Source: Deltaproteobacteria bacterium
GTDB lineage: Bacteria > Bdellovibrionota > UBA1018
Assembly (NCBI GenBank): GCA_016194835.1
Contig: JACQAU010000259.1
Coordinates: 1-7,332 of the forward strand
Length of the DNA stretch: 7,332 nt
Direction of reading: 5' to 3'
Shown: positions 1 through 6,329 of the stretch, in pieces
How positions within the stretch are numbered: position 1 is the first letter of the stretch
Layout: each line of letters opens with the position of its first letter
Notes under the pieces: model-generated
Databases searched by the model: none
The model's input: only the letters and a program-made list of their open reading frames with translations
Told to the model about the DNA's origin: nothing
Made by a program: the position numbers and the translations under genes

Positions 1-132
1 CTGCTTATAATTAAGCAGCGAGTGCGTAATTGTCTTCTGCAATTACAGTTTGCCGCCTTTTTAACGAGGCCATGACGGCACCTCGGCATGCATCTGGGAA
101 TGCAGAACTCCCGTCGAAGCCGGATCGTCCCC
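1..132 (-). ncRNA. ssrA: tmRNA (ssrA), 5' part, one-piece type; 3' part off the left edge
   Basis: tmRNA rescues stalled ribosomes with SmpB and adds a degradation tag to the unfinished protein. Read on the minus strand, the gene begins at 132 with GGGGACGATCCGGCTTCGAC, the conserved 5' end of one-piece tmRNAs. Pseudoknot PK1 is visible: CGAGG pairs with CCTCG, and GCCGTC pairs with GGCGGC after an A-rich linker (about 55-90). The tag frame occupies 40 down to 11: GCA resume codon, then codons for AEDNYALAA and a TAA stop. With the alanine carried by tmRNA itself the tag is (A)AEDNYALAA, and the ALAA end fits ClpXP recognition. The tag stop lies inside a perfect 7-bp hairpin at 1-18 (CTGCTTA, loop, TAAGCAG), matching helix H5. 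The remaining pseudoknots and the tRNA-like 3' half lie outside the window. The family is certain; only the 3' end is missing. Confidence 0.95.
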
Positions 133-141
133 AGTTCTTTC

Positions 142-147
142 CTTATA
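142..147 (-). promoter_or_regulatory. Possible -10 element of the tmRNA promoter
   Basis: On the minus strand TATAAG lies 9 bases upstream of the tmRNA 5' end at 132, in an AT-rich stretch. No convincing -35 hexamer is seen at the usual distance, so the call rests on position and one hexamer only. The same 68-base gap must also hold the divergent promoter for the plus-strand pair. TATAAA at 177-182 is a weak candidate for that. Confidence 0.35.
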
Positions 148-200
148 GCATAAATTAATATTTTTTCCCAGATTGATATAAAATTTGATACTTATATTGT

Positions 201-503
201 GTGTCTCTAATTACAATACCAGAATGGATTTTGCACAACTCAGAAGGTGTTGTTTTGAAATTACAAATTCAACCAAAAACATCATATACAAAAATAGTAG
301 GTACAATAGGAGATCGACTTAAAATTCGTATTGCCGCACCACCAGTTGACGGCGCAGCTAATAAAGAACTTATTTGCTTTCTGAAAAAAAAATTAAAAAT
401 AAAAAATATTCAACTTCTACGCGGAGAAAAAACAAAGTTCAAAGATGTTATTTGTAGAAATATTACCACAGAAGAAGTATTAATCATGCTAAAATCGGAT
501 TAA
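201..503 (+). CDS. DUF167 / YggU-family protein, function unknown
   Basis: A 100-residue protein of the widespread DUF167 (YggU/UPF0235) family, whose members are small cytoplasmic alpha/beta proteins without an established biochemical role. The hallmark APPVDGAAN is at residues 46-54. It is preceded by LQIQPKTS (21-28), IVG, and GDRLKIRI (38-45), in the order seen in E. coli YggU. The length is normal for the family. The GTG at 201 is the only standard start between the upstream in-frame stop (186-188) and the family core. It has no Shine-Dalgarno sequence; an alternative start at an internal TTG near 231 would trim the N-terminus. The gene is divergent from ssrA, and its stop is only 4 bases from the MFS start, so the two probably share a transcript. 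Family call firm; start uncertain. Confidence 0.88.
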   Translation: MSLITIPEWILHNSEGVVLKLQIQPKTSYTKIVGTIGDRLKIRIAAPPVDGAANKELICFLKKKLKIKNIQLLRGEKTKFKDVICRNITTEEVLIMLKSD

Positions 504-507
504 TTTC

Positions 508-1764
508 ATGAGCAAAATAAACCGTATTGAATTCATGTTTCGTTCACTCCACCATCGCAACTATAGATTGTTTTTTATTGGCCAATTTATTTCACTAATT
601 GGTGTGTGGATGCAGTCGGTAGCTCAATCTTGGCTCGTTTATAGTTTAACACACTCAGCAATGACACTTGGGTTAGTAGGTTTTGCCAGTCAAATCCCAA
701 GTTTTATTGTTTCACCACTTGGTGGCGTTTTTGCAGATAAATATGATAAACGTAAAATGCTCTATATTACTAACGCAAGTTCCTTGGTATTAGCTCTTAT
801 TTTATCTATTTTAACTTTAATGGGCATTATTCAGGTATGGCATATTTTAATCTTAGGCATACTTTTTGGAGTGGTGAATGGTTTTGATATGCCTACTAGA
901 CAAGCTTTTGTTATCGAAATGGTAGGAAAACAAGACCTTGTCAATGCCATTGCACTTAATTCATCTCTCTTTAATGGCACACGCATGATTGGGCCTGCTA
1001 TAGCCGGTATTTTGGTGGCTTTGTTTGGAGAAGGGTGGTGTTTTTTTATAAATTCACTAAGCTATGTTGCTATTTTGATTGCGCTTTTATTAATGCAACT
1101 CCAAACACAGAAGATATTATATTCTTCTTCATTGCAGTTGACTTCAATAGTAGAAGGATTCAGGTTTGTCATACGAGCACAGCCAATACGAAATTTATTA
1201 ATTTTAATGGGAATTGTAAATCTTGTAGGCGTTCCTTATATGGTATTAATGCCAATTTTTGCGGATCATATTCTTGGAGCGGGTCCAAGTGGCTTGGGTA
1301 TCCTAATGAGCATGGCTGGTGCAGGAGCACTCTTGGGTGCACTGTCATTAGCTATGAAAATGAGCATTCGAGGCTTGAGTAAATGGATAACGTTTGCAAG
1401 CATAGGTTTTGGATTAAGCTTGATTATATTTTCGCAATCTAAAATTTTCTGGTTGTCTTGTATTTTTCTTTTGATAACAGGTTTTACTATGGTTATCCAA
1501 ATGGCATCTACAAATACTCTAATCCAAGCAATGGTACCGAATCAACTTCGGGGTCGGGTGATGTCTTTTTATATTATGGTTTTTACAGGAATGATGCCTT
1601 TTGGATCTTTGTTCGCAGGTGCTTTGGCAAAATCTATTGGCGCTCCTCTAACATTGATGATGGGCGGCTGTATTTGTATTTTAGGAGCAATCTGGTTCGG
1701 ACGTGGTCTGGCAGAATTTAAAACAAAAGCGTTGCAGCTAATTGCAGCTCAGCAGAAAATCTGA
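508..1764 (+). CDS. MFS transporter, EntS-like / MFS_3 exporter family
   Basis: A 418-residue inner-membrane protein with about 12 hydrophobic segments, of the major facilitator superfamily. The loop 2-3 signature motif A is GGVFADKYDKRKML (72-85). The segments NGFDMPTRQAFVIEMV (124-139), NSSLFNGTRMIGPAIAG (151-167) and RGRVMSFY (348-355) are typical of the transmembrane secretion effector group (MFS_3, related to the enterobactin exporter EntS). Members are proton-driven exporters of small molecules or drugs; the substrate cannot be read from sequence. There is no siderophore or antibiotic gene nearby to suggest one. It starts 4 bases after the YggU-family stop. The next in-frame ATG (535, MFRSLHHRNYRLFF) is also plausible, because many relatives start close to the RSLxxRNxRLFF element and neither start has a good ribosome site. 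Its stop codon abuts that of the convergent downstream gene. Confidence 0.9.
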   Translation: MSKINRIEFMFRSLHHRNYRLFFIGQFISLIGVWMQSVAQSWLVYSLTHSAMTLGLVGFASQIPSFIVSPLGGVFADKYDKRKMLYITNASSLVLALILSILTLMGIIQVWHILILGILFGVVNGFDMPTRQAFVIEMVGKQDLVNAIALNSSLFNGTRMIGPAIAGILVALFGEGWCFFINSLSYVAILIALLLMQLQTQKILYSSSLQLTSIVEGFRFVIRAQPIRNLLILMGIVNLVGVPYMVLMPIFADHILGAGPSGLGILMSMAGAGALLGALSLAMKMSIRGLSKWITFASIGFGLSLIIFSQSKIFWLSCIFLLITGFTMVIQMASTNTLIQAMVPNQLRGRVMSFYIMVFTGMMPFGSLFAGALAKSIGAPLTLMMGGCICILGAIWFGRGLAEFKTKALQLIAAQQKI

Positions 1765-2664
1765 CTATTTTTTCTTTTTTGGTGCTCTAACAGCAAGTCC
1801 AATAAGTGTCAATTTATATGAGTCTGGAGACGACAGTGGAGTTAGTGATATCTCAAAATCTAAAATCGCTTGAGCGTCTTTTCGGTAGGCCCTATATTTC
1901 ATTTCTCTTGTTAAAGCTTCTAGCACTTCTTGATACTCTGCTGAACGCATGGCTTCGACAACACTGGTTTTTATGGTGGCTGTTACAATCATCTGGTCAA
2001 TAAATTCGTATGGAATAAAACCCGGTAGTGACGAGTTTTGTGTTATAGGTATGTTTTCTGCAGGATGATCGAGCTCGTCAGCTACGTATTGAATTTCAGG
2101 AGTTGCTTTTTTGGCACTTGAACGCACAACAGAAGATATGTCATTGGATTCTTCACTAACAGGGCTTAGTTTTAAAACTGCTTGTGAACTCCTCAGGGCT
2201 TGTACTATGAGAACTCCCGCATATTCACTAATTCTGGGGATTAACACTCTACCACTGTCTAACTGAAATTCTAAATCCTTTTTTTCAATGCCTATTTTAT
2301 GTTTTTCAATGAGATCAATAATTTTACCCTTTTCAGAAAGTGTGAGTTTTCCCTCTATAACCAAATGAAAGGGATCAGCAGCTTCGATGTTTGGTTTTCC
2401 GATTGAGACTTGATCGGCAAACTCTCTAAGATTTGTGATTGGATCCTGAGTTTCTAATTCAACTGCTGTCTGAAACTCAGTAACTTGTGATTCACTTGTT
2501 GTTGTAATAGTAGTGGTTATCTGGGGCTGTGCGCCAGATATGGGAGACAAGGAAGATACGTGAGCGGTTGTAGCGACTTGTGATTGAGTTAAAGACTCAC
2601 CACCGCTTTTTAATTTTTTTGAATACTCTACTAGACCAGTGAGGTCATCTTTTTTCTCTTGCAC
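1765..2664 (-). CDS. Unrecognised 299-residue protein, possible C-terminal YbjQ-like fold
   Basis: I do not recognise this protein with confidence. It has no signal peptide and no membrane segment. Residues 20-75 are low-complexity and rich in Ser, Thr and Gln (several TTT runs), probably disordered. Residues 98-167 look folded, with FHLVIEGKLTLSEKGKIIDL, a short SGRVLIPRISEYAG element, and IVQALRSS. A second linker is followed by 215-294, where IPYEFIDQMIVTATI, a charged helix with REMKYRAYRKDAQAILDFEI, and YKLTLIGLAVRA faintly recall the YbjQ / heavy-metal-binding (DUF74) pattern; this is inference only. The tail is KKKK. It starts at GTG 2664 without a clear Shine-Dalgarno. A decayed copy of the secA 3' end stops 21 bases upstream, so this gene may originally have followed secA directly. 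It converges on the MFS gene with no gap between the two stop codons. Confidence 0.8.
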   Translation of the reverse strand: MQEKKDDLTGLVEYSKKLKSGGESLTQSQVATTAHVSSLSPISGAQPQITTTITTTSESQVTEFQTAVELETQDPITNLREFADQVSIGKPNIEAADPFHLVIEGKLTLSEKGKIIDLIEKHKIGIEKKDLEFQLDSGRVLIPRISEYAGVLIVQALRSSQAVLKLSPVSEESNDISSVVRSSAKKATPEIQYVADELDHPAENIPITQNSSLPGFIPYEFIDQMIVTATIKTSVVEAMRSAEYQEVLEALTREMKYRAYRKDAQAILDFEISLTPLSSPDSYKLTLIGLAVRAPKKKK

Positions 2665-2685
2665 AGACTTAGTGTAACATAAGAT

Positions 2686-2745
2686 TTAAGCTCTGTGGCA
2701 TTTTTTATATCTTTTTACCACTACCACAAGGGTCAGCGAACGCCT
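2686..2745 (-). pseudogene. Decayed copy of the secA 3' end (SEC-C zinc-motif relic)
   Basis: On the minus strand this stretch reads as a damaged version of the last codons of secA. TGTGGTAGTGG, then AAAAAG, one extra A, then TATAAAAAATGCCAC and a terminal TAA (2686-2688) would encode C-GSGKK-YKKCH. The extra base breaks the frame. The first Cys-Pro pair of the CPC motif is missing, and in-frame stops occur just upstream, so it cannot be translated as a domain. Over 34 bases (2695-2728) it matches the secA end at 3551-3583 with one substitution and one indel, in the same orientation. The most likely source is duplication of the secA tail when the intervening toxin-antitoxin segment arrived. 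A lost gene for some other SEC-C-motif protein is the alternative. Confidence 0.7.
2695..2728 (+). repeat. Left copy of a direct repeat flanking the toxin-antitoxin island
   Basis: Plus-strand gtggcattttttata, an extra t, then ctttttaccactaccaca. The partner at 3551-3583 lacks the extra t and has g for a in the fourth-last block; all else is identical. Copies are 856 bases apart and in the same orientation. Similarity continues weakly to the left through the two TAA stop codons and is lost beyond them. Confidence 0.8.
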
Positions 2746-2755
2746 AATGTGTTCG
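2737..2755 (+). repeat. Short inverted repeat in a GC-richer patch
   Basis: CGAAC (2737-2741) and GTTCG (2751-2755) form a 5-bp stem with a 9-base loop. They lie in a patch (about 2730-2770) that is clearly richer in G and C than its surroundings, just inside the left direct repeat. It may mark the end of the inserted segment or a protein-binding site; the stem is too short to be a convincing terminator. Confidence 0.4.
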
Positions 2756-2789
2756 GGGTCCCATCCGCGTTTAGTTCTCAATTTTAAGA

Positions 2790-2823
2790 TTGACAATAAG
2801 GTCTAGTTAGTCTAGTCTATAAT
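2790..2823 (+). promoter_or_regulatory. Promoter and likely operator of the toxin-antitoxin operon
   Basis: A consensus -35 TTGACA (2790-2795) and a consensus -10 TATAAT (2818-2823) precede the antitoxin gene, but the spacer is 22 bases instead of about 17. The spacer holds repeated TCTAG / AGTCTA units (GGTCTAGTTAGTCTAGTCTA). Phd/YefM antitoxins usually repress their own operon by binding repeats over the promoter, so these units are candidate operator half-sites. The long spacer would make a weak promoter unless a protein alters the DNA, or unless a different hexamer is used. Confidence 0.6.
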
Positions 2824-2832
2824 TAGGCTTAG

Positions 2833-2838
2833 AGGAGG
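2833..2838 (+). promoter_or_regulatory. Perfect Shine-Dalgarno site of the antitoxin gene
   Basis: AGGAGG lies 6 bases before the ATG at 2845. It is the only full-consensus ribosome site in the window. The YggU, MFS, 299-residue, M23 and secA starts all have weak or no such sequence. This predicts strong translation of the antitoxin relative to its neighbours. Confidence 0.85.
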
Positions 2839-2844
2839 TCTATC

Positions 2845-3078
2845 ATGAAAAGATCAAGTAACCTAGCTTACAATATGTATGAAGCTAAAACAAAACTTTC
2901 AGAGATAGTTGAAAAAGTATGTGCAGGCGAAGAAATTATTTTAATGCTTCGTGGAGAACCAGTTGCCAAAGTGGTTCCCTTACGGAAAAAAAACAGAAGT
3001 AGGCTGGGTTTTGCTAAAGATATTAAAATACTCCCTGGATTTCAAGAAATTCCCGAAGGTTTTGAGGCATACACATGA
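2845..3078 (+). CDS. Type II antitoxin, Phd/YefM family
   Basis: A 77-residue protein that should bind and neutralise the toxin encoded directly downstream and repress the shared promoter. The N-terminal Phd/YefM DNA-binding and dimerisation domain is clear: NMYEAKTKLSEIVEKVCAG (10-28), then EEIILMLRGEPVAKVVPL (29-46). The last 30 residues (GFAKDIKILPGFQEIPEGFE) form the usual flexible toxin-binding tail. The length is typical. Its TGA overlaps the toxin ATG by ATGA (3075-3078), which suggests translational coupling. A strong Shine-Dalgarno and promoter-like hexamers precede it. The pair sits between two copies of the secA 3' end, which suggests that it was acquired by transfer. Family call strong; cognate pairing inferred from gene order. 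Confidence 0.93.
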   Translation: MKRSSNLAYNMYEAKTKLSEIVEKVCAGEEIILMLRGEPVAKVVPLRKKNRSRLGFAKDIKILPGFQEIPEGFEAYT

Positions 3079-3458
3079 AATTTTTATTAGACACTCAAGC
3101 GCTTATTTTTGCAGGAAGTGATAAGCTCCCGAAAACCGCTTCGAGTGCTCTTGTGTCATCTTCTAATCAAATATATTTTAGCACAGTGAGCTTATGGGAA
3201 ATTGGAATCAAATCCTCTTTGGGAAAGTTGATTTTTAAAAGAAATCTTATCGAATATAAAGATCTTTTGATTGATGATCTTGGTTTTTTATTTCTACAGA
3301 TCGATGTCTCTCATATTGAAAAAGCCGTTCACCTTCCTTGGCATCACAAAGATCCATTTGATCGTCTCCTAATTGGTCAGGCTTTGATCGAAGGGTTGGG
3401 TGTCATCGCTCATGATGCTCAGTTTGATCGCTATGGGTGCAAAAGGGTTTGGGATTGA
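3075..3458 (+). CDS. Type II toxin, VapC-like PIN-domain ribonuclease
   Basis: A 127-residue single-domain PIN protein, expected to be a magnesium-dependent RNase that inhibits growth when freed from its antitoxin. The acidic active-site set is present: Asp6 in FLLDTQ, Glu42 in VSLWEIGIK, Asp93 and Asp96 in HHKDPFDRLLI, and Asp114 in VIAHDAQF. The order SLWEIxIKxSLGKL, LPxHHKDPFDRxLIxQA matches the VapC subgroup paired with Phd/YefM antitoxins. The fourth acidic motif is AHDAQF rather than the common TxD; this keeps the aspartate, so activity is expected. Full length, no damage seen. The start overlaps the antitoxin stop by 4 bases. It converges on secA, with 83 bases between the stop codons and no clear terminator. 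The RNA target cannot be predicted from sequence. Confidence 0.93.
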   Translation: MKFLLDTQALIFAGSDKLPKTASSALVSSSNQIYFSTVSLWEIGIKSSLGKLIFKRNLIEYKDLLIDDLGFLFLQIDVSHIEKAVHLPWHHKDPFDRLLIGQALIEGLGVIAHDAQFDRYGCKRVWD

Positions 3459-3541
3459 TCAGGGGTCAACAGTAGAGGATCAGCCTGCTACAAGAAAAAT
3501 GCTTTGGCTAGTAAGAGATGAGGTCAGACTATCATATACAC

Positions 3542-6316
3542 TTAACTTCCGTGGCATTTTTTATACTTTTTGCCACTACCACACGGGCATGGATCGTTGC
3601 GGCCTACTTTAGGCCCAGAGCGTATTGGTTGCGGTGCTTCAGCTCTTTGAGTTCCAGGCAAATTGCCGCGCGTGAGTGTCATTTGTCTGGGCTGTTTTAC
3701 AAATTTTCCTAAATCAAAATTAGCAGATTCGCTTACTTCTGGAGCATGGCCCTCACCTTGTTTGTCTTGAAGTTCTTCTTGTAGTTCTTCTTGGTACATC
3801 TGCTGCGTGCCGAGTTGAACTGCAAAAAGTTTTCTTACCACATCTGAAGTAATTTGGTTCATCATGATCTCAAAATATCTAAAACCTTCTTTCTTATAGG
3901 CTATCAAAGGATCTTTTTGGCCATAGCCTTGTAGTCCTATTCCTTCTCTCAAATGATCCATTGCTAAAAGATGGTCTTTCCATAGCGTGTCGATCGTAGT
4001 CAAAAAAATCATTTTTTCCAGTTGCCTCACAATAGATGGATTTATGATTTGTTCTTTCAAAGTATAAGCTTGCTCTGCAAGTTTGATGATCAAGTTTTTT
4101 AAACCCTTGTCATTGAAAGGGGCGATATCCTGTTCTGAAATTCCAGCAGGCACTTGTAGCATAGTTAAAACTGCATCATTGAGCTCTTTTGCATCTAATA
4201 GTGCTTGACCATTGACTCGCTTAAGCTTGCCTTTTGGAAAAAAATCCTGTGCTATCGCATCTGAGATTTCATTGACCATCGAGAAAAGCATTTCTCTTAA
4301 ATTATCTCTTGCCAACACCTCTCTACGCCAAGAGTAAATGACTTTTCTCTGTTGATTCATTACGTTGTCATATTCTAAAAGATGCTTACGAATATCATAA
4401 TTATGGCCTTCTACTTTTCTTTGTGCGTTTTCGATTGCTTTGGTGGTCCAGCGATGTTCAATTGGAACATCGTCATCCATTGCTTGCACGGTGCGTTTTA
4501 AAATGTCACTTTGACCAAAAATTCTGAGCAAATCGTCATCAAAAGACAGATAAAATCTGCTTTCTCCTGGATCTCCTTGTCGTCCAGATCGTCCGCGAAG
4601 TTGGTTATCTATGCGGCGTGATTCGTGTCTTTCGGTTCCTAAAATAAAAAGCCCGTCTGCTTTAATAACGTCTTCTTTTTCTTGTGCACAAATGGCCTGC
4701 CATTTTTTTAGGTTGGCTTCATAAGTTTTTTGCCAAGTTTCTTTTTCTTCGAGCGTTGCATTGGATTTTAGTGTTCCGGTTTCACTTCGAGCTAAGACTT
4801 CGGGATTGCCTCCAAGTACAATGTCTGTGCCTCGTCCTGCCATATTGGTCGAAATTGTAACAGCCCCGCGCCTTCCGGCCTGAGCTACAATATCAGCTTC
4901 TCGTTCATGGTGCTTTGCGTTAAGAACATTGTGTTTTACACCCTCTCTTTTAATAAGAGCTGCCAGGAGTTCTGATTTTTCGACAGAAATTGTACCTACT
5001 AAAATAGGTTGTCCTTTTTCATGAAGCTTTTTAATCTCCTGTGCAATAGCTTTAAATTTTGCTTCTTGTGATTTATAAATTACATCACTGTGATCTGCTC
5101 TTATCATAGATTTATTTGTTGGAATCACGGTTACATCTAGATTGTAAATTTGTTTGAACTCCGTAGCTTCTGTATCTGCGGTACCAGTCATACCAGCTAA
5201 TTTTTTATACATCCTGAAATAATTTTGAAAAGTAATCGTGGCTAGCGTTTGATTTTCATTTTCGATGTTTACGTTTTCTTTGGCCTCGATTGCCTGGTGT
5301 AATCCATCCGACCACCGTCGCCCAGGCATGAGACGACCAGTAAATTCGTCTACAATAAGCACTTCGCCTTCTTTCACAACATAATCTACATCAAGTTTAA
5401 ATAAAACATGCGCTCTTAAAGCCTGGTTTACATGGTGTAAAGTTTCGATGTGAATTGGATCATATAGGTTTTTTAGTCCAAGGCGTTTTTCCATTTTTTC
5501 GACGCCGACTTCAGTGAGTGCTGCAGTTTTTGATTTTTCGTCTACCGTATAGTCTGTTTCTTTGATTAATCCTCCGTCTGAAATAATTTGCTTATTGATT
5601 TTGTAATAGAGATCAGTAGAGTCCTCAGATGGTCCGCTAATAATCAATGGCGTTCTTGCTTCGTCAATTAAGATTGAATCCACCTCGTCTACGATTGCAT
5701 AATGCAGATCGCGTTGGACATAATCCTCGATGCGAAATTTCATATTGTCTCTTAAGTAATCAAACCCAAATTCGTTGTTAGTGCCGTACGTGATATCGCT
5801 ACCGTACTCCATCTTTCGTTGTTGGTCTGTCAGGCCATGTACAATGACTCCTGTGCTAAGACCTAAAAAACTATAGATCTGCCCCATCCAAGCTGAGTCT
5901 CTTTTGGCTAAATAGTCATTGACTGTTACAACATGAACACCCTTTCCTTCGAGTGCATTCAGATAGCAAGATAAAGTAGCAACTAGCGTTTTTCCTTCGC
6001 CGGTTCTCATTTCTGCAATTTTACCGCGGTGTAAAATGGTCCCTCCTATGATTTGCACATCATAGTGACGTTGCCCCAAAGTTCTCCAAGCTGCTTCTCT
6101 GACTGTGGCAAATGCCTCGGGTAAAAGATTATCTATGTTTTCACCACGGCTCAGGCGTTCCTTGAATTCGGCTGTTTTCGCTTTTAGTTGATCATTTGTA
6201 AGCGGTTTGATTGTATGTTCCAATTGATTTACACGATCAACAATGGGCGCAATTGATTTTAATTCTCTCTCATTTTGTGTACCAAAAATTTTTTTGATTA
6301 TGTTTTGAATTTTCAT
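3542..6316 (-). CDS. secA: Preprotein translocase ATPase SecA
   Basis: Full-length SecA (924 residues; E. coli has 901), the ATPase that drives unfolded preproteins through SecYEG. In order: Walker A MRTGEGKT (103-110); VNDYLAKRD (132-140); ITYGTNNEFGFDYLRDN (175-191); Walker B DEVD (210-213); the preprotein cross-linking region with EFTGRLMPGRRWSDG (324-338); MTGTA (376-380); the second helicase lobe with NMAGRGTDI (491-499) and GRSGRQGDPG (575-584); helical scaffold and wing; and a variable linker with a QEELQEELQ duplication. The C-terminal zinc motif has Cys910, Cys912, Cys921 and His922, the SecB- and lipid-binding tail. ATG 6316 follows the broken M23 gene by 13 bases, so co-transcription is likely. 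The tail codons are duplicated in decayed form 856 bases further downstream. Confidence 0.98.
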   Translation of the reverse strand: MKIQNIIKKIFGTQNERELKSIAPIVDRVNQLEHTIKPLTNDQLKAKTAEFKERLSRGENIDNLLPEAFATVREAAWRTLGQRHYDVQIIGGTILHRGKIAEMRTGEGKTLVATLSCYLNALEGKGVHVVTVNDYLAKRDSAWMGQIYSFLGLSTGVIVHGLTDQQRKMEYGSDITYGTNNEFGFDYLRDNMKFRIEDYVQRDLHYAIVDEVDSILIDEARTPLIISGPSEDSTDLYYKINKQIISDGGLIKETDYTVDEKSKTAALTEVGVEKMEKRLGLKNLYDPIHIETLHHVNQALRAHVLFKLDVDYVVKEGEVLIVDEFTGRLMPGRRWSDGLHQAIEAKENVNIENENQTLATITFQNYFRMYKKLAGMTGTADTEATEFKQIYNLDVTVIPTNKSMIRADHSDVIYKSQEAKFKAIAQEIKKLHEKGQPILVGTISVEKSELLAALIKREGVKHNVLNAKHHEREADIVAQAGRRGAVTISTNMAGRGTDIVLGGNPEVLARSETGTLKSNATLEEKETWQKTYEANLKKWQAICAQEKEDVIKADGLFILGTERHESRRIDNQLRGRSGRQGDPGESRFYLSFDDDLLRIFGQSDILKRTVQAMDDDVPIEHRWTTKAIENAQRKVEGHNYDIRKHLLEYDNVMNQQRKVIYSWRREVLARDNLREMLFSMVNEISDAIAQDFFPKGKLKRVNGQALLDAKELNDAVLTMLQVPAGISEQDIAPFNDKGLKNLIIKLAEQAYTLKEQIINPSIVRQLEKMIFLTTIDTLWKDHLLAMDHLREGIGLQGYGQKDPLIAYKKEGFRYFEIMMNQITSDVVRKLFAVQLGTQQMYQEELQEELQDKQGEGHAPEVSESANFDLGKFVKQPRQMTLTRGNLPGTQRAEAPQPIRSGPKVGRNDPCPCGSGKKYKKCHGS
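3551..3583 (+). repeat. Right copy of the direct repeat, inside the secA zinc-motif codons
   Basis: This is the intact copy and encodes the CGSGKKYKKCH end of SecA on the minus strand. With its partner at 2695-2728 it brackets the phd-vapC module. If a mobile segment inserted at the secA 3' end, this copy would be the one that restored the reading frame and stayed under selection. Confidence 0.8.
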
Positions 6317-6329
6317 TACGTTACAATCT

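Noticed and set aside
1035..1721. Open frames inside the MFS gene (115 and 87 codons)
   Set aside because: Shadow frames in a clear coding region; aromatic- and Cys-rich compositions without family features.
2745..2765. tRNA-like T-arm (GTTCGGGGTCCC) as an attachment site
   Set aside because: The T-loop consensus is not met and no acceptor, D or anticodon arms are present.
3459..3541. Terminator between vapC and secA
   Set aside because: Only a 4-bp AGCC/GGCT pairing with a long loop and no U-tract; not enough to call.
3400..3712. Plus-strand frames of 70 and 64 codons over the secA 3' end
   Set aside because: Overlap vapC and the conserved SecA tail; no independent support.
3771..3794. 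Two tandem 12-base units agttcttcttgt/agttcttcttgg
   Set aside because: They encode the repeated EELQ in the variable SecA linker; a harmless in-frame duplication.
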